From positions 1-64,000 of the forward strand of contig VBEC01000023.1 of the NCBI GenBank assembly GCA_005883615.1: DNA of 64,000 bases, given 5' to 3'. Numbering within the stretch: position 1 is the stretch's first letter; each line of letters starts with the position of its first letter. The translations under genes were made by a program, and so were the position numbers. This DNA comes from Chloroflexota bacterium (GTDB lineage: Bacteria; Chloroflexota; Limnocylindria; Limnocylindrales; CSP1-4). Shown here piece after piece: positions 24,082-31,934 of the stretch. The notes under the pieces were generated by a model. The model searched no databases. It was not told the origin of the DNA and was given only the letters and a program-made list of their open reading frames with translations.

Positions 24082-25322
24082 CCCGCGTCGCTCGAGAGGA
24101 TCGTCAGTGTCGGCCGCCTCGGCAGCGTTGCCGGAGTGGCGTCTGCCAGCTCGGCGACAGCTTGGGCCAGTCGCTCGAGCTCCGCCTCTGTGTTGAAGAA
24201 GCCGACGCTGAGGCGGATGGCCTCCAGCTCAGGGATCGTTCGGGCGATGGCAAAAACGCGGCCGCCCAGCTCCTCGAGCGCGGTTTCCGCGGGCCAATCC
24301 GCGATCCGAAATGTCACCAGGGTGGCCATCTGGTCTGTTGGGGTCACGAGCTCGACGCCCGGGATGGCTCCTAGCAAGTCCGCTGCCCGGCGGGCAAGCG
24401 CCACGCCGCGACCGTAGACCCACTCGAGACCCACGTACATCGATAGCCAGCCGCAGCTGCGCGCCATCCCCACGACCGATGGTCGGTGGTAACCGGAGGT
24501 CTGGAACCGGCGCGCGTCGCCGAAGTGGCGACCCGTGCCATCCGAATCGACCAACTCGTAGCCGAACCAGCCCGCGAATGTCTGGCACGCGCGTTCCAGG
24601 ACGGTGGGCGCCACATACAGGGCGCCCATCCCCTCGGGTCCGAGGAGCCACTTCTGCGCGGATGCGGCGAAGAAGTCCGCGCCCAGCTCGCCGACGTCCA
24701 CCGGTATGGCACCTGCCGACTGCGCCCCGTCGAGGACCACCCAGGCGCCCCTGTCGTGGGCCATCCGGGCGATGCGAGCGACGGGCAGCACAGCTCCGGT
24801 CGACCAGCTCACGTGCGACAGCGCGACGAGCCGGGTCCCATGCACGATCGCCCGGTCGAACGCAGCCAGCGTCCGATCGTCGTCCCCGCCGGCTCCGACA
24901 TCGACCATCGCGAGCTCTACGTCGAGTCGATCGCGCAGCGTATACAGGGGCCCCAGGCCGCCAGGATGCTCGAGCCTGGTGGTGACGGCGCGATCGCCCG
25001 GCCGCCAGTCGACCGACCAGCAGGCGATGTTCATTGCCTCGGTCGCCGAGTGCGTCAACGCAATCGAATCCACGTCCGTTGACAGGATCGCGGCGATCCC
25101 CGCGCGCGCTTCGTCCATTCGCAGCAAAGCCTCGTCGAGTACGGCAGAGCTGGCCCTGCCGGTCCGCAGCTCCCACTCGGCGATCTCGTTCATCGCCTGC
25201 GCGGTCTCGCGCGGCAGTGGGCCGACCGAGCCGGTATTGAGGTAGATGCCGGCGCCCGTGGCGGGAAGGGCCTCCCGTACCGCGGCGACCTTCTCGGCGT
25301 CCGGGAGAAACGGCGAGACCAC
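24078..25322 (-). CDS. Class V aminotransferase (cysteine desulfurase/epimerase-like, PLP enzyme)
   Basis: 414-aa PLP-dependent fold type I enzyme. Residues near 16-30 read GIYLNTGSVGPLPRET, typical of the isopenicillin-N epimerase/cysteine desulfurase-like branch. LTHSATEAMNIACWSVDW positions the cofactor, and HPGGLGPLYTLRDRL, SHVSWSTGAVLPV and VVLDGAQSAGAIPVDV follow (the last with the PLP pyridine-binding Asp). The Schiff-base Lys lies in ASAQKWLLGPEG. No desulfurase Cys loop is evident near the C-terminus, so sulfur mobilisation is not assured despite the rhodanese next door. GTG 25322 follows TATCAT by six bases, suggesting a leaderless message; longer in-frame readings upstream overlap the divergent gene. 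Confidence 0.85.
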   Translation of the reverse strand: MVSPFLPDAEKVAAVREALPATGAGIYLNTGSVGPLPRETAQAMNEIAEWELRTGRASSAVLDEALLRMDEARAGIAAILSTDVDSIALTHSATEAMNIACWSVDWRPGDRAVTTRLEHPGGLGPLYTLRDRLDVELAMVDVGAGGDDDRTLAAFDRAIVHGTRLVALSHVSWSTGAVLPVARIARMAHDRGAWVVLDGAQSAGAIPVDVGELGADFFAASAQKWLLGPEGMGALYVAPTVLERACQTFAGWFGYELVDSDGTGRHFGDARRFQTSGYHRPSVVGMARSCGWLSMYVGLEWVYGRGVALARRAADLLGAIPGVELVTPTDQMATLVTFRIADWPAETALEELGGRVFAIARTIPELEAIRLSVGFFNTEAELERLAQAVAELADATPATLPRRPTLTILSSDAG

Positions 25323-25340
25323 GTTCGTATGATACCGACG
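25323..25340. promoter_or_regulatory. Overlapping divergent leaderless promoters (aminotransferase / rhodanese)
   Basis: Plus strand TATGAT (25328-25333) and minus strand TATCAT (25334-25329) overlap by five bases. TATCAT ends six bases before the aminotransferase GTG. TATGAT ends seven bases before an ATG at 25341. Only 18 bp separate the two start codons, so one site may serve RNA polymerase in both directions. Confidence 0.55.
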
Positions 25341-25379
25341 ATGCCTTGCGCCACCCTCCGTCACGGCGGCTCGCAATGA
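25341..25379 (+). CDS. Putative leaderless 12-codon upstream ORF (MPCATLRHGGSQ)
   Basis: ATG seven bases after the TATGAT hexamer opens a 12-codon frame, MPCATLRHGGSQ, whose TGA overlaps the rhodanese ATG as ATGA (25376-25379). The layout predicts a leaderless upstream peptide that is translationally coupled to the sulfurtransferase. It has a Cys codon at position 3. Cys-containing leaderless upstream frames are known to regulate sulfur genes in mycobacteria; a similar role here is speculation. Confidence 0.35.
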   Translation: MPCATLRHGGSQ

Positions 25380-26218
25380 GCGGCTACGCTCGGCCCGAGC
25401 TGCTCGCATCGACGGAATGGCTCGCCGACAACCTGGGGCGGCCGGAGGTCCGGGTGGTCGACGTCCGCTGGCGACCGGATGGGTCGGGACGGCAGGTCCA
25501 CTCGACTGGCCACGTCCCGGGGGCTGCGTATCTGGACTGGGCGAACGATCTCGTGGACACCGACGACGAGGCGGGGCTGTTCCTGCTCGCTCCGCCGGAC
25601 AAGCTGGGCCGGGCGCTCGCCAACGTCGGGGTCGGGGACGGCACGACGGTCGTCCTGTACGACGATACGATGGCGCTCTTCGCCGGCCGTGCGTGGTGGA
25701 GCCTGCGAGCGTACGGGTTCGATTCGACGCGCGTGCTCGATGGTGGCTATCTGGCATGGCTGGCAGAGGACCGGCCGGTTTCGAGCGCTCAGCCGAGCCT
25801 CCAGCATGCGACCTTCACTCCCCGTGCGCAGCTGCGCCTGCGCCTGACCACCTCCGATATCCGGGGATTGCTCGGTTCGCCCGACCTGATGCTGCTGGAC
25901 GCTCGAGCGCCCGCCGAGTATCGAGGCCTGGAGGGCAACACCAGGCGGCTTGGTCACATCCCCGGCGCGATCAACGTGCCGGTCGGCGCGATGAACCGCC
26001 CAGGCGACCAGCGCTTCCGCGACGGCGAAGAGCTGCGCGCCCAGCTGCTGCGAGCGAACGTCACCCGCGGCCGCCGGATGGTGTGCTACGACGGATCTGG
26101 CGTGGGCGCGGCCAAGCTTGCCTTCGTGCTCACCCTTCTGGGCTACGACGACGTCGCCGTATACGACGGGGGTTGGGCGGAATGGGGCGACCGGCTCGAT
26201 CTGCCCGTCGACCGCTGA
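25376..26218 (+). CDS. Two-domain rhodanese-like sulfurtransferase with Asp at the catalytic Cys position
   Basis: 280 aa with two rhodanese domains (about 8-135 and 160-275), the layout of thiosulfate/3-mercaptopyruvate sulfurtransferases. Landmarks are VVDVRWRPDG, HVPGAAYLDWANDL and VLDGGYLAW in the first domain, and LLDARAPAEYRG, HIPGAINVPV and VYDGGWAEWG in the second. The active-site loop of the second domain should read YCGSGVTA. Here it is CYDGSGVGA, with Asp239 where the persulfide Cys belongs and a Cys two residues earlier (C237). The enzyme may be inactive or use the displaced Cys. ATG 25376 overlaps the stop of the 12-codon frame; TTG 25346 is the alternative start. Confidence 0.85.
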   Translation: MSGYARPELLASTEWLADNLGRPEVRVVDVRWRPDGSGRQVHSTGHVPGAAYLDWANDLVDTDDEAGLFLLAPPDKLGRALANVGVGDGTTVVLYDDTMALFAGRAWWSLRAYGFDSTRVLDGGYLAWLAEDRPVSSAQPSLQHATFTPRAQLRLRLTTSDIRGLLGSPDLMLLDARAPAEYRGLEGNTRRLGHIPGAINVPVGAMNRPGDQRFRDGEELRAQLLRANVTRGRRMVCYDGSGVGAAKLAFVLTLLGYDDVAVYDGGWAEWGDRLDLPVDR

Positions 26219-26265
26219 CCGATTTCGGCCCGAGTCGACCTGTCGCCGACAGCGGTATGTGCGCC

Positions 26266-26946
26266 TCAGCCGGTGGTTCGGTCACCCCATGGGTTGGCGA
26301 CGCCGGACTCGCCCCACGGGTTGGCGGCAGGTGCGGGCTCGACTGCCACCTGCTCGACTGGCGCTGGTGCAGCGGGCTGGCGGTCCCCCGCCGCGCCGGC
26401 CTCTCCCGCGATCGCGCCCCGATCCAGTCCGGCCCACGGATCGACCTCGCGATGGGGAGCCATGATGTGCGCGCGTGAGTGGTTCACCGCCACCATGTTG
26501 GCTTGCTGCTTCGCCTCGCCGACCACATCGGACCAGTAGCTCGCCTCGGTGACCGGCAGGAATCGCCCGGTGAGCTCGTTCAGCGCCTCACGCAGGTCGC
26601 GGTTGGGCAGAAGGTGGATGCGCCCGGTGATCTTGAAGGGCGGCACGGAGATCAGCGCCTGCTCCGCGATCTTGGGGGTGCGCAGCTCGGGCAGGGTTTC
26701 GACGTTGAGGTCCGCCACCCCGAAGATCACCGTGGCGAGGTTCACCTGCGCGAATTCGGAGCGAGCCGCCTGGCTGTGCGAGCCGAACTCGTCGATCACG
26801 ACGTCCGACAGGACGATGAAGTCGTAATCGGTCTGATTGAGGATGTCCGACAGTCGCCGTTGCCTTGTCGCCAGAGTGCCGCGGACCACGAAGGCGTCGG
26901 TGTACAGCGTGATCGTGACCACCTGTTCCGCCATGGGCTCGAACAT
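26266..26946 (-). CDS. Conserved-looking protein of unknown function with C-terminal NPWG repeats
   Basis: 226 aa with no firm family assignment. The first 150 residues look like a compact alpha/beta or Sm-like fold: VTITLYTDAFVVRGTLAT, then RRLSDILNQTDYDFIVLSDV and PELRTPKIAEQALISVPPFK, where hydrophobic strands alternate with charged turns. Residues 150-226 are a disordered Ala/Pro-rich tail with DPWAGLD and a doubled ANPWG motif (AANPWGESGV, ANPWGDRTTG). TATCCT ends seven bases before ATG 26946, suggesting a leaderless message. A second in-frame ATG four codons later is possible. Confidence 0.65.
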   Translation of the reverse strand: MFEPMAEQVVTITLYTDAFVVRGTLATRQRRLSDILNQTDYDFIVLSDVVIDEFGSHSQAARSEFAQVNLATVIFGVADLNVETLPELRTPKIAEQALISVPPFKITGRIHLLPNRDLREALNELTGRFLPVTEASYWSDVVGEAKQQANMVAVNHSRAHIMAPHREVDPWAGLDRGAIAGEAGAAGDRQPAAPAPVEQVAVEPAPAANPWGESGVANPWGDRTTG

Positions 26947-27012
26947 GCGCCATAGGATACGGGGGCGCAGCCGGCCCGAAACATCGTTTTCGAACTGGAC
27001 CCCGCCCCGGTA

Positions 27013-28713
27013 CTACTTCCTGGCGCCGGCGGTCACCAGGTGCTCGGCGCCCTGCTGGAGGCCGAGGTACAGCCGTTCCACGGTTTCGAGCGTGTCGATC
27101 TCTGCAGCCGACTTGTCCGTTCGCAACTGGACGATCCGCGGGAAGCGCAGCGCGAAGCCGGAGCGGTGACGATTGGAACGCATGATGACGTCGAAGGCGA
27201 CCTCCACCACCACGGTGGGCTCGACCTGGCGATAGCGCCCGAACTGGGCGATCGTGTGAGATTCGAACCAGCGCGTCATCTCGGCAATCTCGGCGTCCGT
27301 CAGTCCGCTGTAGGCCTTGCCGATGTTCACCAGCCCACCGGTCGCCTCGTCGCGGACGGCAAACGTGTAGTCCGATAGCACGCCATGGCGCTTGCCGTGG
27401 CCGACCTCGACGCCGACGACGACGCAATCGAGCGTGGCCAACGCCTTCTTCATCTTCAGCCAGCCCAGGCCGCGCCGACCCGGCGTATACGCGCTGTCCG
27501 GGTCCTTCACCATCAGCCCTTCGTTATTGCGGGCCCTCGCCTCGGCGAATACGCGCTCCAACCCATCGGCCGAGTCGACGGTCATCAGGTGTGATAGCGC
27601 GAAGACGCCACCGTCGTCGGCGAGCGGCAGCTGCAACGCCTCAAGGCGGCGGCGCCGCTCGCGAAGGGGCACCGTTAGGAGTGGCTGCAGCTCGCTGCCC
27701 GGGCCGGCCTCGTTCAGCACAAGCGCGTCCCAGGCCACGAAGATCACCGGGACGGTCGCCTGCAGGGTGAGCGACGGGTCCTTCCGGCCGAGGCGGGTCT
27801 GGAGCGCCAGAAACGGCAGGACGTTGCCATCGAGATATGCCAGGACCTCCCCGTCCAGGATGCCTTCCCAGGCGAGATCGGCTGCGCCCCGCACGATTTC
27901 GGGAAACTGGCCGGAAACGTCATGGAGGTCCCGGCTGTAAAGACGAGCGCTGCTCCCCCGGCGGTGGAGCTGGGCCCTTATCCCGTCGTACTTGTCCTCC
28001 ACCCACACCGTGGGGCCAAGCCGAGCGATGATCTCGTCTGCATCCTCGGCCGGGCTGGCGAGCATGTATTTGAGCGGGTGGAAGAGCGTCGGCGCCGCCT
28101 CTGCAAGGCGATCGGTCGCGGCGAGCACGGCCGTCTCGCCGATGTCGCCGATCAGCATGCCGGCCGTCTTGACTTCATCGATCGGGCGCCCGAACGCCCT
28201 GGCGACGGCAGCCTCGAGCAACCCTTCGCGCAGCCCGATGCGGAGCTCGCCGGTGAGGACCTTGACCACGTACTTCGCGGTCAGTGGATCGCAGCGCGTC
28301 AGGAGCGCCTCGAACAGGGCGCGCTTCGCGGCCGGCCCCGAAGCGGTCTCGAGCGTGGCGAAGACCGCCGCCACTTCGGCGAGCGACGGTGCCACGTCCC
28401 CGGCCGGCTGCGCTGCTCGGAGGGAGAGCACGGCCGCCACGGCCTGCCCCAGATCGGAGCTCCGGTCATACGCCCGCGCGATTGCGTCGGCCGGCGCGTC
28501 GGAGGCACGGGTCACGGCCGTTGCGATCGTGGCCCAGCCCAGCCCCGTGGCGCGCTGGTCGGCCTGGGCGAACGGGCGACCGCTGAAGAAGACGGCAGCC
28601 GTGGGGAGGTCCGTGGCCGGCAGGCGGCCCAGGTAATCGGCCAGAAGGGCGGTCTTTTCGGAGGTCCGTGTCGTCGCTGCAACGCGCTCGGCGACCTCGC
28701 TCCAGCGGCGCAT
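27013..28713 (-). CDS. ATP-dependent DNA ligase (archaeal-type)
   Basis: 566-aa ligase with the three-domain layout of archaeal/eukaryal replicative-type enzymes. An N-terminal helical DNA-binding domain fills about 1-215. The adenylation domain has motif I EDKYDGIRAQLH, with the nucleophilic Lys near 241. The OB domain ends with FALRFPRIVQLRTDK. Motif III (SARLYSRDLHDVSGQFPEI), motif IV (EGILDGEVLAYL) and motif V (GLMVKDPDSAYTPGRRGLGW, LKMKK) are all present. Most bacteria also have an NAD-dependent LigA, so this is probably a repair ligase. ATG 28713 is chosen because the helical domain starts there and a TATACC box lies nine bases upstream. Confidence 0.93.
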   Translation of the reverse strand: MRRWSEVAERVAATTRTSEKTALLADYLGRLPATDLPTAAVFFSGRPFAQADQRATGLGWATIATAVTRASDAPADAIARAYDRSSDLGQAVAAVLSLRAAQPAGDVAPSLAEVAAVFATLETASGPAAKRALFEALLTRCDPLTAKYVVKVLTGELRIGLREGLLEAAVARAFGRPIDEVKTAGMLIGDIGETAVLAATDRLAEAAPTLFHPLKYMLASPAEDADEIIARLGPTVWVEDKYDGIRAQLHRRGSSARLYSRDLHDVSGQFPEIVRGAADLAWEGILDGEVLAYLDGNVLPFLALQTRLGRKDPSLTLQATVPVIFVAWDALVLNEAGPGSELQPLLTVPLRERRRRLEALQLPLADDGGVFALSHLMTVDSADGLERVFAEARARNNEGLMVKDPDSAYTPGRRGLGWLKMKKALATLDCVVVGVEVGHGKRHGVLSDYTFAVRDEATGGLVNIGKAYSGLTDAEIAEMTRWFESHTIAQFGRYRQVEPTVVVEVAFDVIMRSNRHRSGFALRFPRIVQLRTDKSAAEIDTLETVERLYLGLQQGAEHLVTAGARK

Positions 28714-28739
28714 GGCGGCGATGGTATACCGTGACCTGA
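28714..28739. promoter_or_regulatory. Symmetric divergent promoter core GGTATACC between ligase and GNAT genes
   Basis: The perfect palindrome GGTATACC (28723-28730) is centred between two divergent ATG codons, with exactly nine bases on each side. Read either way it offers TATACC as a -10 box at leaderless spacing. Neither gene has a Shine-Dalgarno sequence in the gap. Confidence 0.6.
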
Positions 28740-29375
28740 ATGCACCCTCGCGCGTGGTTTCCCGAGCAGCTGATCGGGCACCGCGTCGTTCTTCGACGAC
28801 ACGGGCCGGGCAATCTGGCGGCATTCAAACGCTGGTACAGCGACCCCGACATTGCGCGCCTGACGCGCTACCAGGAGGGGCCGATGCATCCGGCCGAGAT
28901 CGAGCGGTTCTTCGCGGCCCGGGTCGTTGGACCCGACTCGATGGCTCTGGCGGTCCACCTCCGAGATTCGGGGCGGCTCATCGGCAGTTGCGCGCTGAGT
29001 CAGCTCGATGGCGACAACGGCTCAGCCCTGTACCACATCACGCTCGGCGAAAAGGACACGTGGGGACAGGGCTATGGCACGGAGGCGAGCGAGCTCATGC
29101 TCGAGCATGCCTTCCGGGTCCTCGCCCTGCATCGCGTCGCCCTGTCGGTCTTCGAATTCAACGAGCGTGCGGTGAAGTCGTACCTCAAGGTGGGCTTCGT
29201 CATCGAGGGCCGCGCCAGGGACGCAATCTGGCGTGATGGGCGCTACTGGGACGAGATCTCGATGAGCATCCTCGAGTCGGACTGGCGTCACCGCGAAAGC
29301 GTGCCCGCGCCCGACGAGCCGGGTCGCCGCACGACTCGGCCCTGGGACAAGCTCACGGCCGGGATCGGCCGATAG
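28740..29375 (+). CDS. GNAT acetyltransferase, RimJ/RimL-like
   Basis: 211-aa acetyl-CoA-dependent N-acetyltransferase of the Acetyltransf_3 branch (ribosomal-protein or small-amine acetylation). It opens LIGHRVVLRRHGPGNLAAF, then WYSDPDIARLTRYQEG, the typical RimJ/RimL start. The acetyl-CoA loop is WGQGYGTEASELML, with the Q-x-x-G-x-A-like signature as GQGYGT. AFRVLALHRVALSVFEFN and RAVKSYLKVGFVIEGRARD are the conserved C-terminal strand and helix. After the domain there is a short basic, Pro-rich tail. The target is unknown. Ten bases separate it from the small gene downstream. Confidence 0.9.
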   Translation: MHPRAWFPEQLIGHRVVLRRHGPGNLAAFKRWYSDPDIARLTRYQEGPMHPAEIERFFAARVVGPDSMALAVHLRDSGRLIGSCALSQLDGDNGSALYHITLGEKDTWGQGYGTEASELMLEHAFRVLALHRVALSVFEFNERAVKSYLKVGFVIEGRARDAIWRDGRYWDEISMSILESDWRHRESVPAPDEPGRRTTRPWDKLTAGIGR

Positions 29376-29384
29376 CCGGCAGGG

Positions 29385-29663
29385 GTGGCGAGCTCGGGCC
29401 CACAGGCGGAGGTGGCGCGCGCCCAGTTTCGGGAGAGCCTCGAGGCGAAAGGCCACGCCGTCGACAACGCCCGCCAGGCCATGGCGGTGCTCGAAGGCGC
29501 GTTCGCATCGGGTGCCCTGGGACGGACGCCACGACTCGATCAGATGCTCGATGACCTGATGGTTGCCCTCGAGCAGGACGAGGGGCAGAAGCTCGGCGGC
29601 AAGAGCGCCGAGGCGGCGCGATTCATCCTGCGTGCGATCTCCCGCGAGCTGGACAACGCCTGA
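29385..29663 (+). CDS. Small helical hypothetical protein
   Basis: 92 aa from GTG 29385, predicted all-helical with no recognised family. EVARAQFRESLEAKGHAV, NARQAMAVLEGAFASGAL and LDQMLDDLMVALEQDEGQ read as three amphipathic helices, and a final helix reads AEAARFILRAISREL. There is no signal peptide and no Cys. It lies between the GNAT and F420-type genes on one strand and may be co-transcribed; composition matches its neighbours. Confidence 0.65.
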   Translation: MASSGPQAEVARAQFRESLEAKGHAVDNARQAMAVLEGAFASGALGRTPRLDQMLDDLMVALEQDEGQKLGGKSAEAARFILRAISRELDNA

Positions 29664-29727
29664 CGAGAATCCGGACGAAGGCCCACCGGATTCGGCCCGC
29701 GCGCACGGACAACAAGGAAGGGACGAG

Positions 29728-30675
29728 GTGACAGACCTGAAGCTCGGGATCCTCCTGTGGAGCCAGGCGACCGAATGGCGGCCGATGCTCGAAACAGCTC
29801 GCCGGCTCGACAAGCTCGGCTATGACCACCTGTGGACATGGGACCACATCTACGCGATCTTCGGCGACCCATCCCAGCCGATCTTCGAGGGTTGGTCAGT
29901 CCTTTGCGCCTGGGCTGCCGTGACCGAGCGGGTCCGATTGGGCCTGCTGGTCGGCGCCAATACATTCCGGAATCCCGGCCTGGTCGCAAAGCAGGCCGCC
30001 ACGCTCGATCACATCTCGGGCGGTCGGGCAATCGAGGGCATCGGCGCTGCCTGGTTCGAGCTCGAGCATCAGGCCCACGGCCTGGAGTTCGGGCGCAGCC
30101 CGGGCCAGCGCCTGGACTGGCTCGACCAGTCTGTGGGGGTCATCCGTCAGCTGCTCGACGGCAAGGAAGTCACCCACCACAGCGAGAAGTACGACTTCGA
30201 GCGGCTGGTCCACCACCCGCTGCCCGTCCAGCCTCATCTGCCGATCATGATCGGGGGCTCGGGCGAGAAGAAGACGCTGCGGACCGTGGCCAAATACGCG
30301 GACATGTGGAACGGCATGGGCCCGCTGGACATGATGGCCCACAAAGTCGACGTCCTGAAGCAGCACTGCGCCGACGTCGGCCGGGACGTCAACGAGATCG
30401 AGTTCACGCTGGGCGTGAAGCTCACGATCCGGGACTCCGAGGCAGAGGCGGTTCGAGTGTGGAAGGCCGCCATGGAGGCCAATCGGACGCCCATGTCGCG
30501 GGTCGATCAGGACAGCACGTTCTGGAACGGCACGCCGGAACAGATCGCCGAGCGGCTGCGACCGTACATGGATCTCGGCTTCCGAACCGTCATCTCCGAA
30601 CAGCCGGCGCCTTACGACACGGAGACGCTCGAGCGCTTCATCGGCGAGGTCAAGCCGATGGTCGAGAAGGCCTGA
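29728..30675 (+). CDS. F420-dependent (LLM-class) oxidoreductase
   Basis: 315-aa bacterial luciferase-like monooxygenase-fold enzyme of the F420-dependent branch. It has KLGILLWSQATEWRPMLETA at the N-terminus, LGYDHLWTWDHIYAI (cofactor-site strand), RVRLGLLVGANTFRNPGLVA with the non-prolyl cis peptide region, and LDHISGGRAIEGIGAAWFELE, the most diagnostic stretch. HLPIMIGGSGEKKTLRTVAKYAD is the other LLM hallmark. The GTG start has GGAAGGGA upstream. F420 use (rather than FMN) is inferred from subfamily look. The reaction is unknown. Confidence 0.85.
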   Translation: MTDLKLGILLWSQATEWRPMLETARRLDKLGYDHLWTWDHIYAIFGDPSQPIFEGWSVLCAWAAVTERVRLGLLVGANTFRNPGLVAKQAATLDHISGGRAIEGIGAAWFELEHQAHGLEFGRSPGQRLDWLDQSVGVIRQLLDGKEVTHHSEKYDFERLVHHPLPVQPHLPIMIGGSGEKKTLRTVAKYADMWNGMGPLDMMAHKVDVLKQHCADVGRDVNEIEFTLGVKLTIRDSEAEAVRVWKAAMEANRTPMSRVDQDSTFWNGTPEQIAERLRPYMDLGFRTVISEQPAPYDTETLERFIGEVKPMVEKA

Positions 30676-30692
30676 GGGCCGGCGCTCGCATC

Positions 30693-31922
30693 GTGAGCAG
30701 CATTAACGCCGCCACCGGGGGAGGTGGCGCCCCTGTCCCGACTCCCACAGGAACTCGTGCCGCAACAGTGGAGCTGCGGCACGTCACCAAGCGCTACGAG
30801 GCCGGCGCGAAGGGGACGCCGGGCGCCGTCAATGATCTCTCGCTGTCCGTCCCCGCCGGGAAGATCTGCGTGCTGGTTGGGCCGTCCGGCTGTGGCAAGA
30901 CGACGACGCTCAAGATGGTCAACCGCCTCATCGAGCCGACGTCCGGCGACATCCTCATCGATGGACGGGCCGTCCTCGAGGAAGAGGTCACGACGCTCCG
31001 CCGGCGGATTGGCTACGTCATCCAGCAGACGGGCCTGTTCCCGCACTTGACGATCGGCGACAACGTGGCAGTCGTCCCTCGCCTGCTCGGCTGGCCCAAG
31101 GAACGGCAACGCCAGCGCAGGGACGAGCTCCTTGCGCTCGTCGGGCTGGAGCCCGGCGCCTACCGCGATCGCTACCCCGCGCAGCTGTCGGGTGGGGAGC
31201 GCCAGCGGGTCGGCGTCGCCCGGGCCCTGGCGGCGGATCCCCCGGTCATGCTCATGGACGAGCCGTTTGGAGCGGTGGACCCCATCGTTCGCGAACGCCT
31301 CCAGAACGAGTTCCTCCGGCTCCAGGAGGAGCTGGCCAAGACGATCCTGTTCGTCACCCATGACATCGACGAGGCGATCAAGATGGGCGACCTCGTCGCG
31401 GTCATGCAGCTCGGCGGGATGCTCGCCCAGTTCGGCCCGCCCGACGAGATCCTGGCGCACCCTGCTTCCGACTTCGTTGCCCGCTTCGTCGGCGCGGATC
31501 GTGCCTTGAAGCGCCTGTCGCTCAACCGCGTCGGCGAGCTGCCCCTCGAACCCGCCGTGACGGTGACGCCGGGCGACGACACGGAGCTGGCCCGCGAGCG
31601 CGTTCGATCGGCGCCCTTTCCCTACCTGCTGGTCGTCGACGCCGATCGCCGGCCGCTCGGCTGGCTGCCGGCGGACCGCATAGCGGCGCAGGGGCACATC
31701 GATCCGTCCCTTGCCATTTCGATGTCGCCGCTGCTCGATCGGGAGACGACACTGAAGGACGCCCTTTCGATGATGCTCGACGCTGATGTTCAGACGGGCA
31801 TCGTGGTCGACCGCGACGGGCGGGTGCAGGGACTGCTGACCGTGGAAGCGATCGGAGTGGCTCTCCGTCCCGAATCGAACCCGGCCGTGCTCGCGCCGTC
31901 GGCCGCTGCCGCGGCGTCCTGA
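30693..31922 (+). CDS. opuCA: Glycine betaine/osmoprotectant ABC transporter ATP-binding protein (OpuCA-like)
   Basis: 409-aa ATPase of an OpuC/ProU-type importer. After a 28-residue Gly/Pro/Thr-rich leader come VELRHVTKRYEAGAKG, Walker A GPSGCGKTTT, Q-loop VIQQTGLFPHLTI, signature LSGGERQRVGVARAL, Walker B VMLMDEPFGAVD and the switch His in LFVTHDIDEAIKMGD. The C-terminal third holds two CBS-like halves (PYLLVVDADRRPLGWL; TGIVVDRDGRVQGLLTV), a known sensor of osmotic or nucleotide state in this family. GTG 30693 begins 18 bp after the upstream gene. Neighbouring permeases and binding protein complete the transporter. Confidence 0.93.
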   Translation: MSSINAATGGGGAPVPTPTGTRAATVELRHVTKRYEAGAKGTPGAVNDLSLSVPAGKICVLVGPSGCGKTTTLKMVNRLIEPTSGDILIDGRAVLEEEVTTLRRRIGYVIQQTGLFPHLTIGDNVAVVPRLLGWPKERQRQRRDELLALVGLEPGAYRDRYPAQLSGGERQRVGVARALAADPPVMLMDEPFGAVDPIVRERLQNEFLRLQEELAKTILFVTHDIDEAIKMGDLVAVMQLGGMLAQFGPPDEILAHPASDFVARFVGADRALKRLSLNRVGELPLEPAVTVTPGDDTELARERVRSAPFPYLLVVDADRRPLGWLPADRIAAQGHIDPSLAISMSPLLDRETTLKDALSMMLDADVQTGIVVDRDGRVQGLLTVEAIGVALRPESNPAVLAPSAAAAAS

Positions 31923-31934
31923 GGCCGCCGTCGT

